This document shows, one piece after another, positions 1 through 7,177 of a stretch of 16,641 nucleotides of DNA (positions are counted from its first letter, which is position 1; each line of letters begins with the position of its first letter). The translations under genes and the position numbers were made by a program. Below the pieces are notes generated by a model, which made no database searches, had not been told where the DNA came from, and saw only the letters and a list, made by a program, of their open reading frames with translations. Location of the stretch: assembly GCA_000436915.1 (NCBI GenBank), contig HF994051.1, positions 1-16,641 of the forward strand, read 5' to 3'. Source of the stretch: Prevotella sp. CAG:1092. Lineage in GTDB: Bacteria; Bacteroidota; Bacteroidia; Bacteroidales; Bacteroidaceae.

Positions 1-25
1 AGTTTTACCGGACAGCAATAATATA

Positions 26-93
26 AAACATAAAAAGCAAGGACATATTTTGGTGATTATTTACCAAAGTGTGTCCTCGCTTTTTATATGTTT
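26..93. terminator. Long hairpin, probable bidirectional terminator
   Basis: A long imperfect inverted repeat. The left arm (26-54) reads AAACATAAAAAGC..GGACA..TTTTGGT and the right arm (63-93) is its near complement, with a loop of about 8 nt. Both outer arms are A/T tracts, so a U-rich tail exists on either strand. It probably ends a plus-strand gene left of the window and may also stop leftward transcription from the HTCS gene. Confidence 0.6.
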
Positions 94-150
94 GTTGATA
101 GCATTTATATGCTTTTTAATTAGCTTTTAACCTCCTTAAAAAAGGCTGTT

Positions 151-260
151 AGTTTCATCGCCAGTACCAATAGTGTGGTACTGCAGTACCAGCTATGTGA
201 AACTCCAGTACCACATAGGTGAAACTCCAGTACCACCTTACTGGTACTAAAAGTGGTACT
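151..260. repeat. Array of 22-bp palindromic units (CAGTACC family)
   Basis: The heptamer CAGTACC occurs at 162, 184, 206 and 228, exactly 22 bp apart. The second unit contains a perfect 16-bp palindrome, TGGTACTGCAGTACCA (176-191). The third and fourth share GTGAAACTCCAGTACCAC (197-214 and 219-236). A last, diverged unit carries the opposite half-site GGTACT at 243 and again at 255. The array lies past the 3' end of the HTCS gene. Apart from it and the hairpin at 26-93, nothing else can be named in the 339 bases before the first gene. Confidence 0.8.
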
Positions 261-339
261 GGGAGACTTGTTTAATTAAGTAATATTTCTTACTTTTTAG
301 CGTGATACACGTTTTAATTTTATAGTAACTTCATTTTTA

Positions 340-3300
340 TTATTGCTTTCCATACTTCGACGGAATGCTACCGAATTGCTTCTTGAAGCATTTGTTGAAG
401 TATGATGGGTCTTGGAATCCAACTTTGTATGCTATTTCGCTGATGTTCATTCTGCCTTCCAATACCAGCTCTGCTGCTATGCGCATGCGCTCGTTCATGA
501 TATATTTGTTTGGCGACATGCCTGTTAGCTCTTTCATCTTGCCATAGAACTTAGTGTGTCCCATCTGTATCAAGGCTGCAAGTTGCTCCACATTGAAGTC
601 GGAGTCGGAGATATGTTGTGCAATATAGAAGTCGACATCTTGCTTGAAGTTCTTGTCTGCCATTGATGTTACAATCTTTGTTGGCGCTGCTTGGTCGGAG
701 CTTTCTGTAGGCATTGCTGCATACTTAGCTTGGCGAGCCTTAGCCCAGGTGATGAGCTGTATGGCACGAGCCAACAGCAGATGATAGTTGCATGGCTTTA
801 CCATATAGTCGTCGGCACCAACCTTGTAGCCTTTTATCTGATGGTTTACATCGTCGAGAGCCGTGAGCATGATGACTGGAGTGTTTTCGAAAGCAGGGTC
901 TTTCTTTAGTTTGCCCACAATCTCGTAGCCATCCATATCTGGCAACATCACATCGCAAACCACCATAGCAGGTTTTGTCTCCATCACTCCCTTGAAGCCC
1001 TCAGCACCATTATTGTATTTCACAAGTTTGAAATAAGTGCCAAGTTCGCTTGCTAATTGTGCCATCATGTCAGCATCATCTTCTATGATAGCAACAGTCT
1101 CGTCGTTTAGTGCCTCCGACTGTAGCTCATTTATTATTTCGTCTGCCTTTTCGTTAGAACGAGCTTCATTGTCTATAGCCGTAGGCTGGGCAAAGTCGTC
1201 GGCTGCATAGCCTCTATCGTTGTCAGGAAGTGTGAGCATGAATGTTGCTCCCACCTCTGTATGCAGATATTCCAATGTGCCATGATGGAGTTTCGCCATA
1301 TTGTATGCCGTATACAGACCTATGCCCATACCGCCATTGCTAACGTAGCCATGCATGAAAGGTTCAAACAAGCTCTGCTTCTGCTGTTCGCTGATGCCAG
1401 GACCAGAGTCGGAAACAGATATTGTTATATTGCCCTCGTTGTGCTTGATGCAAATCTTAACGTCGCCCTTGTTAGGAGTATATTTTATAGCATTCGACAA
1501 TAGGTTGTATACTATCGTCTCGACCTTGTTTTTGTCGAAAGTAGCTATGAACTGTTTGTCGAAAGGTGTGAACGAAAGATTTAATCTCTTTTGTTCGGCA
1601 AGCGTGCGGAAGTCGTCATACACATTGCGTACAATCTGGATGATATCGCATTGCTGAAGTGAGAGTCGCGCATTGCCAGTGTTAATTTTGCGGAATTCCA
1701 TCAGTTCGTTGACAAGGCGGAGAAGTCGTGTTGTTCCTCTCTTCACCATCTGTATAGTTGAGCGTTGACTTCCCACTTGCTCACCTCTTTTTATGGCGTC
1801 AAGCTTATTTACCGCACCCTCGATGATAGCCAACGGAGTGCGGAACTCATGAGCAATGCTTGTGAAGAAGTTGATGCGGAAATCCGTCATCTTTTTCTCC
1901 ATATCCATATGTTGCTTAAGTTCGAAGTTGCGTCGCCATTGGCGGTAAAGCACTATCGTGATGATAGAAATGGCAATGATATAAACGAGCCATGCCCAGA
2001 TGGTGTTGTACCATGGTTGGCATACTGTTAGCTGGAATGTAGTCTCTTGGCTCCATTTGTTGCCATTCATAACTTTCACATGGAAGGTGTATGTGCCAGG
2101 TGAAAGATGAGAATATTCAGCTATGTTATTCTTTGAAGGTTCACGCCATGTATTGTCGATACCCTCAAGATAGAATTGGTAGAGAGTGGAGTTGATAGTA
2201 GGGTAGTCGAGACTTGAAAATCTGAACTCTATGTTGCCCTGAGTGTGAGCAACAGAAAGTTCTTGAGTTCCAAACGGATTCTCTTTCATTAGTTCGTCTT
2301 CGAATATCGACTTTCCGTTTATTCTGATATCCGAAATCTTTGGTGCGTTAGGTTCTTTTGCAGTGTTGAACTTAATGTTATCATCAATTATTGCCACACC
2401 ATTATATGTGCCCATGGCTATGGTGCCATTGGTTAGTTCCTGCACTCCTGGAGTGCTAAACATGTTGCCCATGGTGGTTGTTGCAGGCTTGAAACTCTGT
2501 GCCCATAGGTTTTTGCCATCTACCAAAGCCACACCCTCTTCCGTGCCAAGCCAAATGTGGTTGTTGGCACCGATGGCTATTGATGTTACATTATCGTTAG
2601 GCAATCCGTTGTTATGATCGATAGTTACATAAGAGATAGTTTTTTTATTTGCATCGAAAGTAACCTTCATTGCTCCAAAGCCAATAGTTCCTATCCACAT
2701 GATGTTGTTACCTACCGACCTAATGGTTGTAACCTCATTTGTTGGTAATAGCTTGTTTTGGGTGTTGAAACAAAGAAAGTCTTCTTTAGCAATCTTCTTG
2801 TTGTTGGTGTCTATAGCATATAAGCCATCGTATGTAGCAACAAAGAGCCAACCTGAAGCTAATACCTCAAGATTGTATATACGACTTTGGTTTAGTCCGT
2901 TGTTTAGAAGTACGTTAAACTTAGGTGTAGCATTTTTCTTAGGCATGGTATATGCCAAGCCGCCTCCCCATGTCGCTATCCACACACGTCCTTGCTTGTC
3001 GACAGCCATGTCGCGGATGTCGTTTGAAGGAAGGTTTGTTTGCTTATCGTTGGTGGTATACGACTTGCCATCGACATACAAACCATTTTTGTTAATTCCA
3101 AACCATTCTGTTCCATTCTTATCTATAGCATAAGCCGTGAGACCATAGTTGATGGTAGTATAAGGAGATAGTGTCTCTGTAGCAGGATTTAGTATATAGT
3201 TTTTGTCGTTATACGTAGAAACAACAATATCTCCATTCTTAACTCTCTTGATTCTCATTATTCCGTTTTCGCGACTACCACGTCGCTCAGGGCAAGGAAC

Positions 3301-4572
3301 AATATATCTTGCTATCGCCTTTGGCTTTGGCGATACATACGATACACCTGCAGCATCTGCAGCGATCCATATTCCGTTGTTGCGGTCTTTAATTATATAG
3401 AATAGGCAGTTGGAATGAAACAAAGGGTCTTTGTCTTCTGCTGTGTGTTGATATTGTTTGTCTGTATAGTAATTGTATATGATGAGACCCTCGCCATACG
3501 TAGCTATAGCGAGAAGAGAGTCGGAAATTGCAGCAACATTGTAAATGTGTTCACGACCAGGGTCGGCACTAAGATGGTTCATCAAATGCACCTTCTTATG
3601 CTTACCTTTCTTCGGGAATATCCATAGATTGCCATCTTTGTTGTTGCCAATGAACTGGAATTTATCGGTAAATCCTTGGTCAAGAGCTTTCGGAATCTGT
3701 ATGTCATGTGGCTTGCTCCATTGTCCTGTAGCAAGATTGTAGGCGAATGTTTCGTTTTGGGTAAACAGATAGTAGCTTCCCTGCCATATCATTGAAGTTG
3801 TTATCTTGTCAATAACGCCAAGCATCATAGGCATCTTGGTGGTGCGCTTAAGTTTACCAGAAGAAGTGTAATACCATAGTGTGTTGTTTGCATCAAAAAC
3901 GACGATATTATCCCCTTCGCTTCTGAGGTCGATAGGTTTGATTTGTTTGTTTATGACATTAGGCTTTCCGTTTTTGTCAAATCTCATAATGTGGCGAGAC
4001 GCTATTGCCCAAACGTTCTCCTTATTGCCCATAACCATATATGAAACATTGTTTTCAGGTATGTTATGGTTGGTAGTGTTATAGTCGGTGGTATTGAATT
4101 CACCATTGTTGTATACCACGTGTCGTATACCAAACTGTTCGGTATATAGCCACATGCCATTTGGCGTGAGCAGATGTTTGCGGAAACTCTTTTCTGTATC
4201 GTTGCGAGTAGAGTAGTCTACATAATATCCCTTGTTTAGGTCAAGGCATTTAACATTATAAATAGGAGAGAAAGTCCACAGTAGGTTGTTCTTCTCATCG
4301 TAAGTGATAATACCGACATAGTTGGATGAAGAAGAAGCCTCCTTGAAGTTGACGAAGGAATAACCATCATAGCGTGTTAAGCCAGTAGTTGTGCCAAGCC
4401 AAATATATCCATCGCGGTCTTGCGCCATGGTTCTGATTGTATTTGATAGCAAGCCGTCGCTAACAGATAATCGCTTTGAAGTTAGTTCGCCTTCATAACC
4501 TTGAGCAAACAAATTTATGATATAGGTTAAGGCTATAAATATGGATATTATTGTCTTATTTGATAGTTTCAT
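340..4572 (-). CDS. Hybrid two-component system sensor/regulator (HTCS)
   Basis: A one-protein signalling system of the Bacteroidetes HTCS type, which senses a ligand (usually a glycan fragment) in the periplasm and activates transcription. Residues from the start at 4572: signal peptide 1-24; two-component propeller repeats to about 725; Y_Y_Y domain ~780-841; one membrane helix ~857-879; HisKA with H908 in the SIAHEFRTPL box; HATPase with N1027, DSGPGIS (1055-1061) and GGMGIGL (1080-1086); receiver with acidic pocket 1164-1166, phospho-acceptor D1207, T1237 and K1259; AraC-type HTH ~1311-1408. All key residues are present. An in-frame ATG at 4620 is rejected: it lies upstream of the expected transcription start and would bury the signal peptide. 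At 1410 aa the length is usual for the family. No polysaccharide-utilisation gene follows on the right; the left side is not visible. Confidence 0.95.
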   Translation of the reverse strand: MKLSNKTIISIFIALTYIINLFAQGYEGELTSKRLSVSDGLLSNTIRTMAQDRDGYIWLGTTTGLTRYDGYSFVNFKEASSSSNYVGIITYDEKNNLLWTFSPIYNVKCLDLNKGYYVDYSTRNDTEKSFRKHLLTPNGMWLYTEQFGIRHVVYNNGEFNTTDYNTTNHNIPENNVSYMVMGNKENVWAIASRHIMRFDKNGKPNVINKQIKPIDLRSEGDNIVVFDANNTLWYYTSSGKLKRTTKMPMMLGVIDKITTSMIWQGSYYLFTQNETFAYNLATGQWSKPHDIQIPKALDQGFTDKFQFIGNNKDGNLWIFPKKGKHKKVHLMNHLSADPGREHIYNVAAISDSLLAIATYGEGLIIYNYYTDKQYQHTAEDKDPLFHSNCLFYIIKDRNNGIWIAADAAGVSYVSPKPKAIARYIVPCPERRGSRENGIMRIKRVKNGDIVVSTYNDKNYILNPATETLSPYTTINYGLTAYAIDKNGTEWFGINKNGLYVDGKSYTTNDKQTNLPSNDIRDMAVDKQGRVWIATWGGGLAYTMPKKNATPKFNVLLNNGLNQSRIYNLEVLASGWLFVATYDGLYAIDTNNKKIAKEDFLCFNTQNKLLPTNEVTTIRSVGNNIMWIGTIGFGAMKVTFDANKKTISYVTIDHNNGLPNDNVTSIAIGANNHIWLGTEEGVALVDGKNLWAQSFKPATTTMGNMFSTPGVQELTNGTIAMGTYNGVAIIDDNIKFNTAKEPNAPKISDIRINGKSIFEDELMKENPFGTQELSVAHTQGNIEFRFSSLDYPTINSTLYQFYLEGIDNTWREPSKNNIAEYSHLSPGTYTFHVKVMNGNKWSQETTFQLTVCQPWYNTIWAWLVYIIAISIITIVLYRQWRRNFELKQHMDMEKKMTDFRINFFTSIAHEFRTPLAIIEGAVNKLDAIKRGEQVGSQRSTIQMVKRGTTRLLRLVNELMEFRKINTGNARLSLQQCDIIQIVRNVYDDFRTLAEQKRLNLSFTPFDKQFIATFDKNKVETIVYNLLSNAIKYTPNKGDVKICIKHNEGNITISVSDSGPGISEQQKQSLFEPFMHGYVSNGGMGIGLYTAYNMAKLHHGTLEYLHTEVGATFMLTLPDNDRGYAADDFAQPTAIDNEARSNEKADEIINELQSEALNDETVAIIEDDADMMAQLASELGTYFKLVKYNNGAEGFKGVMETKPAMVVCDVMLPDMDGYEIVGKLKKDPAFENTPVIMLTALDDVNHQIKGYKVGADDYMVKPCNYHLLLARAIQLITWAKARQAKYAAMPTESSDQAAPTKIVTSMADKNFKQDVDFYIAQHISDSDFNVEQLAALIQMGHTKFYGKMKELTGMSPNKYIMNERMRIAAELVLEGRMNISEIAYKVGFQDPSYFNKCFKKQFGSIPSKYGKQ

Positions 4573-4596
4573 GCTTATATATATAATAATGTGTAT

Positions 4597-4628
4597 GCAA
4601 AAATAATAAATATCTTGCATTGTTCAAA
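4597..4628 (-). promoter_or_regulatory. Promoter of the HTCS gene
   Basis: On the minus strand TTTG (4628-4625), a 19-nt spacer and TATTTTTGC (4605-4597) match the Bacteroidetes primary-sigma consensus. The expected start of transcription is near 4590, about 18 nt before the ATG at 4572. This supports that start codon over the longer ORF. Confidence 0.7.
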
Positions 4629-4713
4629 AACTATCTATGTCTTTTTGCTGTCATATTTATAATTACTATTGATTAAAAGTATAAAACTATGCTAAGTACT
4701 GGGCTATGTATGG

Positions 4714-4726
4714 TGACAAATTGTCA
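4714..4726. promoter_or_regulatory. Inverted repeat, possible operator upstream of groES
   Basis: TGACAA and TTGTCA flank a single central A, giving a 13-bp inverted repeat. AGTACT palindromes sit on either side (4695-4700 and 4726-4731). It lies about 15 bp upstream of the -24/-12-like element, where a regulator could bind. No known chaperone operator such as CIRCE is recognisable here. Confidence 0.35.
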
Positions 4727-4738
4727 GTACTACACGCT

Positions 4739-4755
4739 TTGGCACGCTTTTGGCT
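4739..4755 (+). promoter_or_regulatory. Sigma-54-like -24/-12 promoter element of groESL
   Basis: TTGGCACG-N4-TGGCT matches the RpoN consensus TTGGCACG-N4-TTGCW with one mismatch. GG (4741-4742) and GC (4753-4754) are separated by exactly 10 nt, as sigma-54 requires. Transcription would start near 4766, leaving a leader of about 32 nt before the groES ATG. No good TTTG/TAnnTTTG pair was found between 4621 and 4797. The call rests on sequence match only. Confidence 0.5.
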
Positions 4756-4797
4756 TTTAGAAGGGCAGAAAGTTAAATTTTAAAACATAAAAAAACT

Positions 4798-5070
4798 ATG
4801 AACATTAAACCATTAGCAGACAGAGTACTGGTTAAACCAGCACAGGCTGAAGAAAAAGTAGGTGGAATTATCATTCCTGATACAGCAAAAGAGAAACCAC
4901 AGCGTGGAAGTATAGTTGCTACAGGCCATGGTACCAAGGATGAGGAGATGATTCTCAAAGTTGGTGACGTAGTTCTGTATGGCAAATATTCTGGAACTGA
5001 AATAGAACTCGATGGCGAGAAATATCTTATGATGCGTCAGAGCGACGTTCTCGCTGTTGTAGAAGAATAA
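4798..5070 (+). CDS. groES: Co-chaperonin GroES
   Basis: The 10-kDa cytoplasmic lid of the GroEL folding chamber; a heptamer caps the GroEL ring and traps substrate. The 90-aa length is typical. The N-terminus MNIKPLADRVLVKP matches the family signature. GGIIIPDTAKEKPQ (residues 22-35) is the mobile loop that contacts GroEL, and the C-terminal strand carries the usual EKYLMMRQSDVLAVVE. The start is preceded by an A-rich leader without a Shine-Dalgarno, normal for Bacteroidetes. It is the first gene of a two-gene operon with groEL 102 nt downstream. The upstream region carries a -24/-12-like element instead of an obvious housekeeping promoter. Confidence 0.98.
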   Translation: MNIKPLADRVLVKPAQAEEKVGGIIIPDTAKEKPQRGSIVATGHGTKDEEMILKVGDVVLYGKYSGTEIELDGEKYLMMRQSDVLAVVEE

Positions 5071-5075
5071 TAAAT

Positions 5076-5108
5076 AAGTGAAGAGTGAAGAACGAAGAGT
5101 GAAGAATT
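5076..5108 (+). repeat. GAAGAGTGAAGAAC tandem repeat between groES and groEL
   Basis: About two copies of a 14-nt unit, GAAGAGTGAAGAAC, with an AAGT lead-in. The same sequence recurs after guaA (11349-11395) with one more unit. It lies in the groES-groEL spacer and is therefore transcribed. The opposing arm (TACTTTTTACTTC, ~5117-5129) pairs with it only weakly. Confidence 0.75.
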
Positions 5109-5172
5109 AACTACTTTACTTTTTACTTCAATACTATTCATTAAAACATTCAACAATTAAAAACTAAAAGAA

Positions 5173-6801
5173 ATGGCTAAAGATATTAAATTTGATGTAG
5201 ACGCTCGCGAATTGCTTAAGAAGGGCGTAGATCAGTTGGCTAACGCAGTAAAGGTGACACTTGGTCCTAAAGGTCGCAATGTTGTTATCGAAAAGAAGTT
5301 TGGTGCTCCTCAGATTACCAAGGATGGTGTAACCGTAGCTAAGGAAGTGGAGCTCGAAGATAAATTTGAGAATACTGGTGCACAGCTCGTAAAGAGTGTA
5401 GCAAGCAAGACTGGCGATGATGCTGGTGATGGTACAACTACTGCTACCATTCTTACACAGGCTATCGTAAACGAAGGCTTGAAGAATGTTACTGCAGGTG
5501 CTAATCCTATGGATTTGAAGCGCGGTATTGATAAGGCTGTAGCTAAGGTTGTAGACTTTATCAAGGAGAATGCTGAGGTTGTAGGCGACAACTATGATAA
5601 GATTGAGCAGGTTGCAACAGTTTCAGCTAACAACGATCCAGAAATCGGTAAGCTTCTTGCTGACGCTATGCGTAAGGTTTCTAAGGATGGTGTTATCACT
5701 ATCGAGGAGAGCAAGACCCGCGATACCAACATTGGTGTTGTTGAGGGTATGCAGTTTGATCGTGGTTACCTCTCTGGCTATTTCGTAACAGATGCAGAGA
5801 AGATGGAGTGCGTAATGGAGAATCCATACATCCTCATCTATGATAAGAAGATTAGCAACCTTAAAGATTTCTTGCCTATCCTTCAGCCAGCAGCAGAGAG
5901 CGGACGTCCATTGCTCGTTATTGCTGAGGATGTAGACTCAGAGGCTCTTACCACATTGGTTGTAAACCGTTTGCGTGGTGGTTTGAAGATTTGTGCTGTT
6001 AAGGCTCCTGGTTTCGGCGATCGTCGTAAGGCTATGCTCGAAGATATCGCAGTTCTTACTGGTGGTGTAGTTATCAGCGAGGATAAGGGCTTGAAGCTTG
6101 AGCAGGCAACTCTCGATATGTGTGGTTCGGCTAAGAAGGTAACAGTTTCTAAGGACAATACCACTATCGTTGATGGTGCTGGTCAGAAGGAACTCATCGC
6201 AGACCGCGTTGCTCAGATCAAGAATGAGATTGCAAACACAAAGAGCTCTTACGACAAGGAGAAACTCCAGGAGCGTTTGGCTAAGCTCGCAGGTGGTGTA
6301 GCAGTTCTCTACGTTGGTGCTAACAGCGAGGTAGAGATGAAGGAGAAGAAGGATCGTGTTGACGATGCTCTTTGCGCTACTCGTGCTGCTATGGAGGAAG
6401 GTGTTGTTGCCGGTGGTGGCACAACATATATCCGTGCCTTGAATGTTTTGAAAGAGTTGAAGGGCGAGAATGCTGACGAGCAGACTGGTATCAACATCGT
6501 TGAGCGTGCTATCGAGGCTCCTCTTCGTCAGATTGTAGCCAACGCAGGTGGCGAAGGTTCTGTAGTAGTAAACAAGGTTCGTGAGGGCGAAGGTGACTTC
6601 GGTTACAATGCTCGCAAGGATGTTTACGAAGATTTGCGCAAGGCAGGTATCATCGACCCTGCAAAGGTTGCTCGTGTAGCTCTTGAGAATGCAGCTTCTA
6701 TCGCAGGTTTGTTCCTCACCACTGAGTGCCTTATCTGTGACAAGCCAGAGGATAAGCCTGTAGCTCCAATGGGTCAGCCAGGTATGGGTGGCATGATGTA
6801 A
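5173..6801 (+). CDS. groEL: Chaperonin GroEL (60 kDa)
   Basis: The ATP-driven 14-mer folding machine that works with GroES in the cytoplasm. It is 542 aa, close to the 548 of E. coli. The N-terminus MAKDIKFDVDARELLKKG and the phosphate-binding VTLGPKGRNV (28-37) are intact, as is the AGDGTTTAT segment (84-92), whose Asp86 corresponds to E. coli D87. The DDALCATRAAMEEG segment holds the ATPase aspartate equivalent to D398. The C-terminus is the flexible Gly/Met tail GQPGMGGMM. The coding sequence shows the strong codon bias of a highly expressed gene. It is co-transcribed with groES and followed directly by a strong terminator. Confidence 0.99.
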   Translation: MAKDIKFDVDARELLKKGVDQLANAVKVTLGPKGRNVVIEKKFGAPQITKDGVTVAKEVELEDKFENTGAQLVKSVASKTGDDAGDGTTTATILTQAIVNEGLKNVTAGANPMDLKRGIDKAVAKVVDFIKENAEVVGDNYDKIEQVATVSANNDPEIGKLLADAMRKVSKDGVITIEESKTRDTNIGVVEGMQFDRGYLSGYFVTDAEKMECVMENPYILIYDKKISNLKDFLPILQPAAESGRPLLVIAEDVDSEALTTLVVNRLRGGLKICAVKAPGFGDRRKAMLEDIAVLTGGVVISEDKGLKLEQATLDMCGSAKKVTVSKDNTTIVDGAGQKELIADRVAQIKNEIANTKSSYDKEKLQERLAKLAGGVAVLYVGANSEVEMKEKKDRVDDALCATRAAMEEGVVAGGGTTYIRALNVLKELKGENADEQTGINIVERAIEAPLRQIVANAGGEGSVVVNKVREGEGDFGYNARKDVYEDLRKAGIIDPAKVARVALENAASIAGLFLTTECLICDKPEDKPVAPMGQPGMGGMM

Positions 6802-6840
6802 TGAAGTAAAATAAGTACACTATTGTAAACTTCAGATAAC

Positions 6841-6877
6841 AAAAGGAGATAGTCTCGCAAGAGATTATCTCCTTTTT
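6841..6877 (+). terminator. Intrinsic terminator of groESL
   Basis: AAAGGAGATAGTCTC and GAGATTATCTCCTTT form a 15-bp stem with one G-T wobble around the loop GCAA, followed by a T-rich run. It starts 40 nt after the groEL stop codon. Confidence 0.9.
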
Positions 6878-6919
6878 AAATAATTTTAATCGTAAGACAT
6901 ATAAATTAATATGTAATTA

Positions 6920-6952
6920 TTTGGTAGTTAAGAATAAAGGTGCTATCTTTGC
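6920..6952 (+). promoter_or_regulatory. Consensus promoter, possibly of a small RNA
   Basis: TTTG (6920-6923), a 20-nt spacer and TATCTTTGC (6944-6952) are a full match to the Bacteroidetes promoter. No ORF follows; a terminator-like hairpin stands about 95 nt downstream and the next gene has its own promoter beyond that. Confidence 0.7.
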
Positions 6953-6956
6953 AGCA

Positions 6957-7081
6957 AGAAAAGGATAATATCGCTTCTCTAAAAAGAGATTAGATAACGA
7001 AATTTGATTTGTTTTAGTAGATTAGTTTTTAAGTAGTTTGTTTTTTGAAAATCGGTTGTCGTGAGACACTCGATTTTTTTT
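6957..7081 (+). ncRNA. Candidate small RNA, ~125 nt
   Basis: Bounded by the promoter at 6920-6952 and the terminator at 7047-7081. It has no start codon followed by a useful ORF. A small hairpin, TCTCT-AAAA-AGAGA (6976-6989), lies near the 5' end, followed by a long U/A-rich stretch with little structure and the terminator stem. It matches no RNA family I can recognise (not tRNA, 6S or tmRNA by eye). It could instead be an attenuated leader of the kinase gene at 7178. The calculated start site is inferred from the promoter. Confidence 0.5.
7047..7081 (+). terminator. Intrinsic terminator before the kinase-RapZ gene
   Basis: AAAATCG..TTGTC (7048-7060) pairs with GACA..CGATTTT (7065-7077) around a GTGA tetraloop, giving a 12-14 bp stem with one mismatch and one wobble. 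An eight-T run (7074-7081) follows. No gene ends just before it, which is why a short transcript is proposed. Confidence 0.75.
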
Positions 7082-7103
7082 GTATCAAAATAAATGCTTT
7101 TAT

Positions 7104-7135
7104 TTTGTATTGTCTTCAAGTTATATTACCTTTGC
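7104..7135 (+). promoter_or_regulatory. Promoter of the kinase-RapZ gene
   Basis: TTTG (7104-7107), a 19-nt spacer and TACCTTTGC (7127-7135) match the Bacteroidetes consensus. Transcription should begin near 7141, about 37 nt before the ATG at 7178. A second -7-like box, TATATTTG (7143-7150), has no partner. Confidence 0.7.
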
Positions 7136-7177
7136 ATAGCAGTATATTTGTACTATCGCAAAATAATTTAAAGCATC

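Noticed and set aside
151..260. CRISPR array
   Set aside because: The units are contiguous at 22 bp with no unique spacers of 25-40 bp, the repeats are palindromic and variable, and no cas gene is near. The same holds for 15656-15743.
278..295. Short inverted repeat AAGTAA..TTACTT as HTCS terminator
   Set aside because: Only 6 A/T-rich pairs with a 6-nt loop; too weak to call, though it lies at the right place behind the HTCS stop.
2699..3133. 144-aa plus-strand ORF within the HTCS gene
   Set aside because: Lies wholly antisense to the propeller region and shows no recognisable domain or start signals.
4573..4620. N-terminal extension of the HTCS (start at 4620)
   Set aside because: It precedes a good signal peptide, and the promoter at 4628-4597 overlaps it, so this stretch is at or upstream of the transcription start.
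4621..4797. CIRCE operator (HrcA site) upstream of groES
   Set aside because: No TTAGCACTC-N9-GAGTGCTAA or near match was found; only the unrelated TGACAA-A-TTGTCA repeat is present.
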